From NCBI GenBank assembly GCA_030674155.1, contig CM060342.1:3234671-3252170 (forward strand): DNA of 17,500 bases, written 5' to 3'. The notes below the pieces were generated by a model. It made no database searches and was not told the DNA's origin. It was given only the letters and a program-made list of their open reading frames with translations. The DNA is from Stramonita haemastoma (lineage: Eukaryota > Mollusca > Gastropoda > Neogastropoda > Muricidae). A program made the position numbers and the translations under genes. Each line of letters starts with the position of its first letter. Position 1 is the stretch's first letter. Shown one piece after another: positions 11,075-17,500 of this stretch.

Positions 11075-11491
11075 TTGTATACCACTTTCAGTCACGACAA
11101 GTTTCTCTGCGTGAAATTCGAACTGCTCTTCCGGCGAGAGCGTGTCGCCACAAGAGCAGCGCCACCCTTTATTTTTTTGGTTCTTTTCCTGTCTGCAACT
11201 GTATTTATTTCCCTATCAGAGTGGCTTTTTTCTACAGAATTTTGCCAGGGACAACTCTTTTGTTGCTGTAGGTTCTTTTACGTGCACTAAATGTGTGCTA
11301 CACACTGGACCTCAGTTTATCGTCTTATCCGAAAGGTTACCACCCAGACCACCACTCAGTGTCTAATGGAGGGAGTGGTGGTTGGGGGGGGGGGGGGAAG
11401 TATCGGGTACAAACGGGATTTGAACCACCGCACACTTCCGACCCGGACTTTTCGCTTTCTATGCAGGCGCGTTACCTCGAGACCACCGATG
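11075..11491 (-). mobile_element. SINE family C, copy 1, near full length
   Basis: On the minus strand the right end holds a tRNA-like head: A-box-like TGGTCTCGAGGTAACGC at 11469-11485 and B box GGTTCAAATCCC at 11415-11426. The central module follows, seen on the + strand as CTCAGTTTATCGTCTTATCC and CCACTCAGTGTCTAATGG. The 3' body includes (+ strand) GGGACAACTCTTTTGTTGC, CCTGTCTGCAACTGTATTTA and CTATCAGAGTGGC, ending at ATACCACTTT near 11079. Its length near 415 bp is long for a SINE. A second, internally deleted copy lies at 13698. A G13 run interrupts the central part at about 11385-11397. Confidence 0.88.
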
Positions 11492-11499
11492 GAGTGATA

Positions 11500-11750
11500 G
11501 GATGTGGTGTGGTGTGGTGTGGTGTGGTGTGGTGTGATGTGGTGTGGTTGGGTGTAATGTGGTGTGTTGTGGTGGGGTGTAATGTGGTATAATGTGGTGT
11601 GATGTGATGTAGTGTGATGTGGTGTGGTGTGGTGTAATGTGATGTGTTGTGTTGTGGTGTGGTGTGGTGTGGTGTGTTGTGGGGGGTGTAATGGGGTGTA
11701 ATATGGTGTAATGTGGTGTGACGTGATGTGGTGTGGTGTGGTATGGTCTG
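11500..11750. repeat. (GGTGT)n pentanucleotide array with variants
   Basis: Pentamers GGTGT, AATGT, GATGT and GTTGT repeat in register for about 240 bp, starting a few bases after the head of SINE C. The minus-strand peptides rich in His and Thr are artefacts. Confidence 0.95.
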
Positions 11751-11855
11751 TTTTTGTAAGGTATGGTAGGATAGGGTGGAAAATATAGGGGAGAGGAGGG
11801 GTATAGCGTGGTGCAGTGTACAATATACTTGCACTACATTGTTCGTGGGGGAGGG

Positions 11856-12146
11856 GGGGATAGCTAAGTGGTCAGAGCTCTCACTTTCCCCAAGTCAAAA
11901 TTAAGCAGCATCGGGAGTGGGTTACCAAGTGGATGGGTGACCGTTTGCACACCTTAGCTTCAGTACAGCCCCCAAGTCCACCCAGCTGTAAATGGACACC
12001 TGCTCTCTTTAGGGTCAGGGAAGGTAAAAGCAGCGAGGGAGAGGAGATGGGCGCCACCCTCAACATGCTAGCCCCCTAGAGAAGCTGAGGTCTCTGATGC
12101 CTCGCTCTCCTACAGCCACAAAGGTTATGGGACACCTTTACGTTTA
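11856..12146 (+). mobile_element. SINE family A, copy 3, full length
   Basis: Starts GGGGATAGCTAAGTGGTCAG, the A-box-like tRNA half. The 5S-like segment spans about 11900-11945, with TTAAGCAGCATCGGG and GTGGATGGGTGACCG. The body is complete to GGTTATGGGACACCTTTACG. It keeps both internal-promoter-like segments without deletion. No TSD was recognised. Confidence 0.92.
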
Positions 12147-12179
12147 TCCATTTACCTACCCAAAAAAATGAGTTCTTCC

Positions 12180-12285
12180 TGCAGACAATTACAGACACAG
12201 AAAAAAAAAGTTTCTTGCCGTGGGTACTTTTACGTGCGCGTCAGATACATACTGCATACAGAAACCTCAGCGTTTTCTCAGCACA
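12180..12285 (-). mobile_element. SINE family C fragment
   Basis: TTCTTGCCGTGGGTACTTTTACGTGC and the following ACTGCATACAGAAACCTCAGCGTTTTCTCA align with the family C stretch around 11265-11330. Head and tail are missing. This is a diverged internal fragment. Confidence 0.65.
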
Positions 12286-12506
12286 CACACTCATTTGTTT
12301 GACGCCCAGTACTTTCTTTACATAAGACAGCGGTCTCACCATGAATGATTGACATCACTTCATGCTGACACACGTCACCTCTGACCTCTTGACCCGAGTG
12401 ACCCAGGATATGGCACGCGACCGGTGTCACGTGGGTGCAGAAAACTCATTCGTTTTCTGTACGTGACTGTTAGTGTCTGCCCCTTCCTTTTGCCTTCATT
12501 CCCCAG

Positions 12507-12549
12507 CAGTATGTCATGGGTAGCAGGCCTGGATTTTGACTTGCCTGAT
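12507..12549 (+). other. Candidate micro-exon, unproven
   Basis: A good pyrimidine tract plus acceptor (TTGCCTTCATTCCCCAG) precedes, and a consensus donor (GAT|GTGAGT) follows after 43 bases. One frame is open (SMSWVAGLDFDLPD) and ends in phase 0, which would join exon 3 at 13416 in frame. It does not join exon 2 in frame from either of its two best acceptors, and the peptide does not match the AA15 family. Confidence 0.25.
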
Positions 12550-12589
12550 GTGAGTGTTGGTGGTGTGCTGGGATGTTCTCTGTTTTACA

Positions 12590-12826
12590 TAAAAATATAC
12601 GTACATATGTACATACGTACTTATGTAGTACATACATAGATACATAGATACATAGATACATAGATACATAGATACATAGATACATGCATACATACATACA
12701 TACATACATACATACATACATACATACATACATACATACATACATACATACATACATACATACATACATAAGCCTACATACATACACATAATCACACACA
12801 CAGAGAAACACACACACACACACACA

Positions 12827-12897
<71 letters not shown>
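12590..12897. repeat. Compound (ACATAGAT)n, (ACAT)n, (AC)n array
   Basis: Starts with degenerate ACGT/ACATAC, then GATACATA octamers (about 12630-12680), pure (CATA)n (about 12685-12770), and (AC)n to 12896. The Tyr/Met/Cys/Val periodic frames are artefacts. Confidence 0.96.
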
Positions 12898-12899
<2 letters not shown>

Positions 12900-13041
12900 A
12901 AACTGTTAAACTGGAAAACTTCCCTTTTTTAAAAAAAAAAACCGAACTAATTCATTACATACTAGATAATCATTTTCATTTTCTTTCTCCCACTGTCAAA
13001 ACCCTTACATTTCCTGTATACATTCACAACACAAAACACCC

Positions 13042-13056
13042 TCCTAAATCAAATAG
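13042..13056 (+). repeat. Left target-site duplication of SINE B
   Basis: TCCTAAATCAAATAG, matched at 13342-13356 with one substitution (A to G at the fifth base). Confidence 0.85.
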
Positions 13057-13341
13057 TTAAAGTCTGTCCCGAGCCTAAGGCTCACCAGGCCGGTGCTTAT
13101 CCCGGTTTCTGTGGCATTAAGCGACTGAGAGTCATCGACTCCCCCCTGGATAGGACCCCAGTCTATCGCAGGGTTAACCCCCAACACAAGGTTGGTACCC
13201 CTTTTACACCTGGGTGGGGTGAGAAAATAGCCGTAAAGTGCCTTTTCCAAGGGCACAACGCCATAGCCGAAAGCTGGGATCGAACCCGCAACCTTTAGAT
13301 TACGAGTCCAACGCCTTAACCACTAGACTACAGCGGCGGCT
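13057..13341 (-). mobile_element. SINE family B, tRNA-Thr-like head, with TSDs
   Basis: On the minus strand the right end reads as a near-complete tRNA. The A box is TAGTCTAGTGGTTAAGG (13314-13330), the anticodon arm has loop CTCGTAA with anticodon CGT (threonine), and the B box is GGGTTCGATCCC (13276-13287). The body follows with CCCTTGGAAAAGGCACTTTA and GGGGTCCTATCCAGG. The 3' end is CTTAGGCTCGGGACAGACTT. The 15-bp direct repeats at both ends define a 285-bp insertion. The head is part of a SINE and not a free tRNA gene: the acceptor stem is poor and the body runs straight on. Confidence 0.92.
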
Positions 13342-13356
13342 TCCTGAATCAAATAG
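13342..13356 (+). repeat. Right target-site duplication of SINE B
   Basis: TCCTGAATCAAATAG, the partner of 13042-13056. Confidence 0.85.
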
Positions 13357-13415
13357 CTCCTGTTTATTTATTTTCCCCCCATTTCAAAAAGTCTAAAACC
13401 TTTGTGTGTGTCCAG

Positions 13416-13616
13416 ATGCCCATTCTGAGTTCTGACGTGGACGACATGCATTGTGGGGTGTGTGGGGACTCTCCCATTGGTCCAGCTAATCACGTGGTGG
13501 GCGGACGTTACGTAGGTCTGATGCCTAAGGTGTCACGTGTCTATATGGCCGGTCAGGTGATCCCCGCCAAGTTTCTGCTCAACCATACAATTATCCCGGT
13601 TCGTCTGCTTCTTGTT
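13416..13616 (+). CDS. AA15 LPMO exon 3: CGVCGD to histidine-brace region
   Basis: The segment follows an acceptor, TGTGTGTCCAG|, and reads MPILSSDVDDMH then CGVCGDSPIGP, VVGGRYVGL, YMAGQVI and LLNH. AA15 LPMOs carry CG(V/I)CGD, a GG(K/R)Y-type motif, GQxI, and then an NH whose histidine is the second copper ligand of the histidine brace. Order and overall spacing agree: counted from the expected first histidine, this NH falls near residue 92. The exon may end at CAG|GTGATC (13556, exactly 47 codons, phase 0) or read on through NH to a stop at 13617. The read-through keeps the family's NH and a VRLL that resembles its FRLC, with small indels. The frame starts in phase 0, while exon 2 ends in phase 1, so they cannot join directly. 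A (GATT)n and a SINE follow at once, and the C-terminal half is not found. Confidence 0.82.
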
Positions 13617-13697
13617 TGATTGTTTGTTTGATTGATTGATTGATTGATTGATTGCAGATTTCTTGGCCTGAGATTGATTGATTGATTGATTGATTGA
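13617..13697. repeat. (GATT)n, two blocks
   Basis: GATT/GTTT tetramers at 13617-13656 and 13674-13697, separated by CAGATTTCTTGGCCTGA. The second block adjoins the SINE C copy at its tail end. Confidence 0.92.
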
Positions 13698-13970
13698 TAC
13701 CACTTTATGTCACAGCAGATTTCTCTTCGTGAAATTCGGGCTGCTCTCTCTGGGGAGAATGTGTTGCCACAAGTGCAGCGCCTACCCATTATTTTTTTTG
13801 TCTTTTTCCTGTCTGCAACTGTATTTGTTTCCCTATCAGAGTGGATTTTTTTCCACAGAATTTTGCCAGGGACAATCCTCTTGTTGCCGTGGGTTCTTTT
13901 ACGTGCACTAAATAATGATGGCCCAGACTTCGCTTTCTAGATAGGCGCGTTACCTCTAGACCACTGATCC
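13698..13970 (-). mobile_element. SINE family C, copy 2, internally deleted
   Basis: Matches 11079-11491 at both ends (TACCACTTTATGTCAC, CCTGTCTGCAACTGTATTTG, TTTACGTGCACTAAAT; then CTTCGCTTTCTAGATAGG and CGCGTTACCTCTAGACCA). About 150 bp of the central module including the B box is missing at about 13912-13922. Without a B box it is unlikely to be transcribed by Pol III. (GATT)n lies on both sides, so it either inserted into that microsatellite or carries a (ATCA)n tail with a target-site duplication of similar sequence. Confidence 0.88.
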
Positions 13971-14159
13971 ATCCAATTGATTAATTGATTGATTGATTGA
14001 TTAACTGATTGGTGGTGGTGGTGGTGGTGGTGGTGGTGATTGTGGTGATGTTGGTAATGGTGTTGGTGGTGATTGTGGTGTTGGTGTTGGTGGTGGTGGT
14101 GATGGTGACTGATTGATTGACTGATTGATTGGTTCATTAATGAATTGATTGAGCCATGC

Positions 14160-14160
<1 letters not shown>
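13971..14160. repeat. (GATT)n with an internal (GGT)n block
   Basis: GATT repeats at about 13975-14010, (GGT)n and GGTGAT/GTT variants at about 14010-14108, then GATT again to about 14150. Confidence 0.93.
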
Positions 14161-14245
<85 letters not shown>

Positions 14246-14261
14246 CATCATTATTATTATT
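14161..14261. repeat. (ATT)n microsatellite
   Basis: About 33 ATT units with one ATC interruption near 14245. It adjoins SINE D copy 4 at its inferred 3' end. Confidence 0.97.
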
Positions 14262-14414
14262 TATTCTTTTATCTCGAGGATAATGGAATAAGCACATGTA
14301 TGCTTTTTTTTTTTAACATTCAGTCTCCATGTGTATGCGGTTTTGTAAATTTTGTCATCTGCTCTCACCGGTACACAATGACCTACTCTTTCGAAAAGCA
14401 GAACATGATTTAAC
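14262..14414 (-). mobile_element. SINE family D, copy 4
   Basis: The best partner of 5400-5540: TCTCGAGGATAATGGAATAAGCA, a variant of the terminal hairpin (14290-14305), T-run, CATTCAGTCTCC, TTTTGTAAATTTTGTCATCTG, CACAATGACCTACTCTTTCG, GAACATGATTTAAC. As at 5400, a microsatellite rich in T and A sits on the tail side. Confidence 0.78.
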
Positions 14415-14584
14415 GTTGTGCGCAAGGTGTTCTGCTGATCAGTATACATGTGGTTGTTTAATCGCACTATCCTAAGATGGGACAGCTATGATTGGACGCT
14501 AATAGAATGAAACCAAAGCAATGTATTCATTTAGTTAGTCAGTCAGTTAGTCAGCAAAATATTGAGTTTATGTATAGCTAATCC
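14415..14584. other. Spacer, no gene seen
   Basis: Mixed sequence with a short TTAGTCAG repeat near 14533-14555. No coding or RNA signal. Confidence 0.5.
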
Positions 14585-14880
14585 CAGGATAGCTCAGTGG
14601 TCAGAGCACTCGCTTTCCCCAAGCAAAGGTTAAGCAGCATTGAGCGTGGCTACCAAAGGGATGGGTAAAAGTTTGCATTCCTTGGCTTCCCCCCCCCCCC
14701 AGTTTACCCAGCTGTCAATGGGTACCTGCCCTCTTGAGGGTCAGGGAAGGTAAAGCAGCGAGGGAAGGAGATGGGCGCCGCCCTCAATATGCTGGCCCCT
14801 AGAGAAGCTGAGGTCTCTGATGCCTCTCTCCCCTACGACCACACAGGTTATGGGACTCCTTTACCTATTTTTTTTTTTAT
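14585..14880 (+). mobile_element. SINE family A, copy 4, full length
   Basis: Starts CAGGATAGCTCAGTGGTCAG with the intact A-box-like stretch. The 5S-like part spans about 14629-14672, with TTAAGCAGCATTGAGC, while GGGATGGGTAAAAG is degraded relative to GGATGGGTGACCG. The body is complete and ends GGTTATGGGACTCCTTTACC plus a T-run. A C12 run near 14690 replaces the GTACAGTCC stretch of the other copies. Confidence 0.92.
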
Positions 14881-14999
14881 TGGGGTAAGGGCCGAGTGAA
14901 AAAAGTATGTGAATGCTTATCTGTCGCCCTTGAAAAATAAAGATCATTCATTCATTCATTCATTCATTCATTCATTCATTCATTCATTCATTCATTCAT
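14881..14999 (+). mobile_element. Possible LINE/SINE 3' end with (ATTC)n tail
   Basis: GTGAATGCTTATCTGTCGCC and CTTGAAAAATAAAGATC are followed by about 14 ATTC units (14945-14999). The first 28 bases (14909-14936) recur at 15069-15096 with one difference. A short unique end with an AATAAA followed by a simple tandem tail is common for non-LTR elements. The parent element is not identified. Confidence 0.5.
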
Positions 15000-15047
15000 A
15001 CTCTCTCTCTTATGTTTTGTTGTTGTTTTGATAGTACCTAAACAAAG

Positions 15048-15100
15048 CAAGGTCAGGATGAAAAAAAAGTGAATGCTTATCTGTCACCCTTGAAAAAAAA
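15048..15100 (+). mobile_element. Second copy of the 14909 3'-end-like sequence
   Basis: AAAAAAGTGAATGCTTATCTG and CACCCTTGAAAA match 14903-14936. It lacks the ATTC tail and runs into an A-run and then the CT array. Confidence 0.5.
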
Positions 15101-15110
15101 ACACTGTTAA

Positions 15111-15120
15111 TTCTCTTCTC

Positions 15121-15218
<98 letters not shown>

Positions 15219-15292
15219 CTCTCTCCCTCTCTCTCTCTCTCCTCCCCCCCCCTCTCTCTCTCTCACTCTCTCTCTCTCTCCCTCTCTCCCTT
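15111..15292. repeat. Imperfect (CT)n array
   Basis: CT dinucleotides with many TCTTC, CTCCT and CCC slips and a C9 run near 15244. The minus-strand Arg/Glu frames are artefacts. Confidence 0.96.
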
Positions 15293-15420
15293 TCCTGCAA
15301 AACCCGCCGCGCAAGTCGTCTGCTCGCGGAAAAGTGGCCAGTGACAACAAAAACTGTTGCAGGAGTCAGCGTCCTAGCAGCTTAAGAAAAAGCTAGGACA
15401 GGCCCGGCCATCCAAGCCAA

Positions 15421-15861
15421 TTGTCTTTTTTGAATTATAATGTTGAAAATTTGTATAATAAATTAAAGGATGTCACATTTATGAACTATGTAAATAATTT
15501 TGATTTTGTTTGCCTTACAGAGACGTTCCTTGACCACACTTTTGATTACAGTGGTATTTTTCATGAGTATCTGAAGTTTCATGTTCCTGCAAAAAAACTT
15601 TCCCATCATGGAAGAAACTCTGGAGGGGTGGTTTTGTTAGTGAGAAAGTCTCTAGAAAATTATGTAGAAGAAATAAAATTAGAATGTGACAACACTGTTG
15701 CTATAAGAATAAATAAATGTATTTTCAGTTTAGATAAAGATATTATTCTGATAGCTTGTTACATTGTACCAGAAGGTGGTCCTATCTATAATGAAAAAAT
15801 AATTAAGGATGGTGTTGTATTACTAGAAGAAGCATTATCACAATATTTTCAAAAAAAATGA
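15421..15861 (+). pseudogene. LINE ORF2, endonuclease domain, N-terminal part
   Basis: The endonuclease nicks target DNA for reverse transcription. Visible motifs are LSFLNYNVENL at residues 1-11 (the Asn-containing block), LTETF at 32-36 (catalytic Glu), SGGVVLLV, and a Tyr block in ACYIVPEGG. The frame is open upstream to 15397, but those residues come from the flank and no plausible ATG precedes the domain. It stops at TGA 15859-15861, just after an A8 run (15851-15858). Removing the effect of one A would continue the protein into the next segment. The break is thus a one-base insertion, either real decay or a homopolymer error. Confidence 0.88.
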
Positions 15862-16138
15862 TTTTTATTTTTTGATTGTAGGAGATTTGAATGCCAGAAC
15901 AGGTCATGAACAAGCCGACCTTGAAATTATGTCTAACTATTTGGATGATGTTGATTGTGATAGTATGGATGATGATATTCATGTGCGTTCCTCTAAGGAT
16001 GATACCATAAACAATTTTGGCAGGTCCTTGCTAGATTTATGCTTTTTGTTTGATATGATTATTTTGAATGGTTGTTGTAAGGGAGATAATGAAGGGGATT
16101 ATACATTTGTATCTCCCAATGGTTGCAGTGTTTATTGA
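15860..16138 (+). pseudogene. LINE ORF2, endonuclease domain, middle part
   Basis: Continues the same domain in the next frame. It begins DFYFLIVGDLNARTG, where GDLNAR is the catalytic Asp/Asn block of APE endonucleases. Further on are RSLLDLCFLFDMIILNGCC and GDYTFVSPNG, the usual block before the last catalytic motif. It ends at TGA 16136-16138 because of one extra T in GTGTTTATT. The next frame resumes at once with IDYVLV. Confidence 0.88.
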
Positions 16139-17500
16139 TTATGTTCTTGTACCTAGTCATTTATTATCAAGTTTTGATTTGTGTATTGGAGATTGTGTTG
16201 ATTCATGGCACCTTCCTGTTGAAACAAAGTGGAAAGGAGATAGTGAGTGTACTAGGGCTGAAAGTAGAGAACACAAGAGTGCAGAAAAAATTATATGGTC
16301 AGAAGATCTTGCAGAAATATACAAACAAGAACTTGATAGTGCTGAATTCCAAGAAACCATTCAGTCAGCTAATCAACTGGTGAACACTGATGTAAATGCA
16401 AGTTTAGATTACTTTGTTAAGGCGTTATGTGGAGCTGCTGCATGCATGGTTAGGACAGTTAGTCAAAGGAAAAAAACATGTAATGACTGGTTTGATATAG
16501 AATGTGAACGAAAGAAACAAGAAGTTAAAAGATTATTAAAAAGATTTCAACGTTGCAAAACAATTGAGGATAAGACAGACAAAAGAAAAAAGTACGCTAC
16601 TGCAAGAAAAGAATACATCAATTTAAGGAAAACAAAAGAAAGAGAGTTTGACGAAAAAAGACTAGCGAGACTTAGGGATTCTTTTAATGACTCCAAAACG
16701 TTCTGGTCTGTTGTAAGATCAGTTAATCGAAAAGCTATGATACATAATGATATAACTATTGAACAATGGCATGACCATTTCTTTCAAGTTTTCAATGACT
16801 TTAGTAGTGCAGGAGCACAAGAGAATGCTGATAGGCTGCAAGAAGATGATGAGGAGTTTGAACCATTATTCAATAATCCTATATTGGAGAGTGAAATTAT
16901 TAATGGCATAAGACATTTAAAAACAGGAAAAAGTGCTGGTCTAGATCAAATAATTGGAGAAATGCTTAAACATGCAAACAGAAATGTAATTACTTTTCTT
17001 GTACAGTTGTTTAATCACCTGTTTGAAAGGGGTGCTTTCCCTTTGGAGTGGGCCAAATCTATAATAATACCAATTCATAAAAAAGGAGATATCAATAATG
17101 CTGATAATTACCGTGGAGTAGCTCTCACCAGTGTTTTGAGCAAACTCTACACTTACATTTTGAATAAAAGACTAACTAAATGGGCAGATGATGAAGAAAA
17201 ATTAATTGAAGAACAAGCAGGGTTTAGAGCAAGGTACAGCACCGTTGATCATATATTTACTCTATATTCTCTAGTACAAAAGCATTTGCTTTCCAATAAA
17301 AAACTATTTGTTGCCTTTGTAGACTTTAGAAAGGCCTTCGATTCTGTAAATCGAAATATACTTTGGAATATATTACGCAAAAATGGAGTAAATGGTAAAT
17401 TATATATGGCCCTTAGAGCTGTTTATAATTCAGTATTAGCGTGTGTGCGTGCTGGAAATGAAATATACAGATTTCTTCGAATGCCCCAAGGGAGTGAAGC
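16122..17500 (+). CDS. LINE ORF2, endonuclease end, linker and reverse transcriptase (partial)
   Basis: An uninterrupted frame of about 459 codons with no stop, running off the window. It starts with IDYVLVPS and SWHLPVE, the end of the endonuclease; the usual SDH motif reads SWH here. A basic linker follows (NDWFDIECERKKQEV, then KTFWSVVRSVNRK). The RT fingers come next: LKTGKSAGLDQI, then FPLEWAKSIIIPIHKKGD, then NYRGVALTSVLSKLY, then EEQAGFRARYSTVDH. Motif A is VAFVDFRKAFDSV (17310-17348) with the first catalytic Asp at 17322-17324. The YxDD block lies beyond the window. The intact length suggests a recent insertion whose only breaks are the two upstream homopolymer shifts. Confidence 0.93.

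Larger units (their letters stand above)
15421..17500 (+). mobile_element. Non-LTR retrotransposon (LINE), 5'-truncated, open at window end
   Basis: Base composition turns abruptly from GC-rich (15293-15420) to AT-rich near 15421, where an APE-type endonuclease domain starts. A linker rich in Lys/Arg follows, then the first reverse-transcriptase blocks, and the window ends there. No gag-like ORF1 or 5' UTR precedes, so the insertion is 5'-truncated or begins in ORF2. The protein-coding part is split by two single-base frameshifts. I cannot name the clade firmly; the APE endonuclease plus RT layout rules out R2-type elements and fits the large I/Jockey/CR1-like assemblage. Its 3' end lies outside the window. 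Confidence 0.93.

Noticed and set aside
9059..11095. A 678-codon minus-strand frame rich in His, Thr and Pro
   Set aside because: It reads through the GT-rich minisatellite, and a second overlapping minus-strand frame is just as open. Composition is purely periodic, and the plus strand there holds the LPMO exon 2.
11036..11366. Short open frames in the SINE C copies (also at 13690-13940)
   Set aside because: They repeat because the SINE repeats; the frames are not the same in the two copies and carry frameshifting indels.
11900..11945. A 5S rRNA gene
   Set aside because: Only about 45 bp resemble the 5S internal promoter region; the rest of 5S is absent and the same piece recurs in four SINE copies.
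12424..12639. A 71-codon coding gene
   Set aside because: The frame runs from non-coding sequence through an acceptor-like and a donor-like site into the ACAT array; at most the 43-bp middle could be an exon.
13268..13341. A functional tRNA-Thr(CGT) gene on the minus strand
   Set aside because: A and B boxes and the anticodon arm are good, but the acceptor stem does not pair well and the sequence continues into a SINE body flanked by target-site duplications.
13557..13616. Treating everything after CAG|GTGATC as plain intron
   Set aside because: Not adopted as the main reading because the continued translation keeps GQVI, NH at about the expected histidine-brace position, and a VRLL like the family's FRLC; the donor remains a listed alternative.

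Overview
The window is eukaryotic, intron- and repeat-rich DNA, most likely from a mollusc and probably a gastropod. This is inferred from four interspersed SINE-like families of the kind I associate with gastropod genomes, from an AA15-type copper oxygenase gene, and from the great density of microsatellites. There is no bacterial operon structure, no CRISPR array and no rRNA gene.

Layout. 1-1410: (AC)n and a roughly 800-bp (GAA)n array. 1672-4730: a SINE, (ATT/GTT/ATC)n, three (GA)n blocks, a GT/GC alternating tract, AT-rich spacer with a GC-richer island, and a small minisatellite. 4770-6980: (GT)n, three partial copies of one SINE family in the same orientation, then a SINE with perfect 17-bp target-site duplications. 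6982-8947: mostly AT-rich spacer with (CT)n and (TAC)n. 8948-13616: three separated exon-like pieces that together read as the N-terminal half of a secreted AA15 lytic polysaccharide monooxygenase (LPMO). They are a signal-peptide exon, an exon with the motifs GRLVDP, RSSLWREG and NFRDDQLNCGA, and an exon with CGVCGD, GGRY, GQVI and NH. The second and third are separated by about 3.9 kb holding a GT-rich minisatellite, a (GGTGT)n block, three SINEs or fragments, an upstream (ACAT)n/(AC)n array and a further SINE with 15-bp TSDs. 13617-15292: more SINEs and microsatellites. 15421-17500: a 5'-truncated non-LTR retrotransposon (LINE) with an APE-type endonuclease and the first part of a reverse transcriptase, running off the window.

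The LPMO gene shows trouble. Its conserved N-terminal motif is split between two reading frames at a C4 run, no codon for the essential first histidine is visible, the second and third exons do not join in phase, and no C-terminal exon is seen. It is either a decaying gene or one damaged by assembly errors in a very repetitive locus.

The repeats form a partly modular set. One SINE family joins a tRNA 5' half to a 5S rRNA internal-promoter segment. Two other families appear to share a central module but carry different 3' tails, one with a conserved terminal hairpin. A LINE supplies the kind of machinery that mobilises such elements. No entirely new multi-gene system is evident. The chimeric SINE and the repeat-invaded LPMO locus are the most notable contents.
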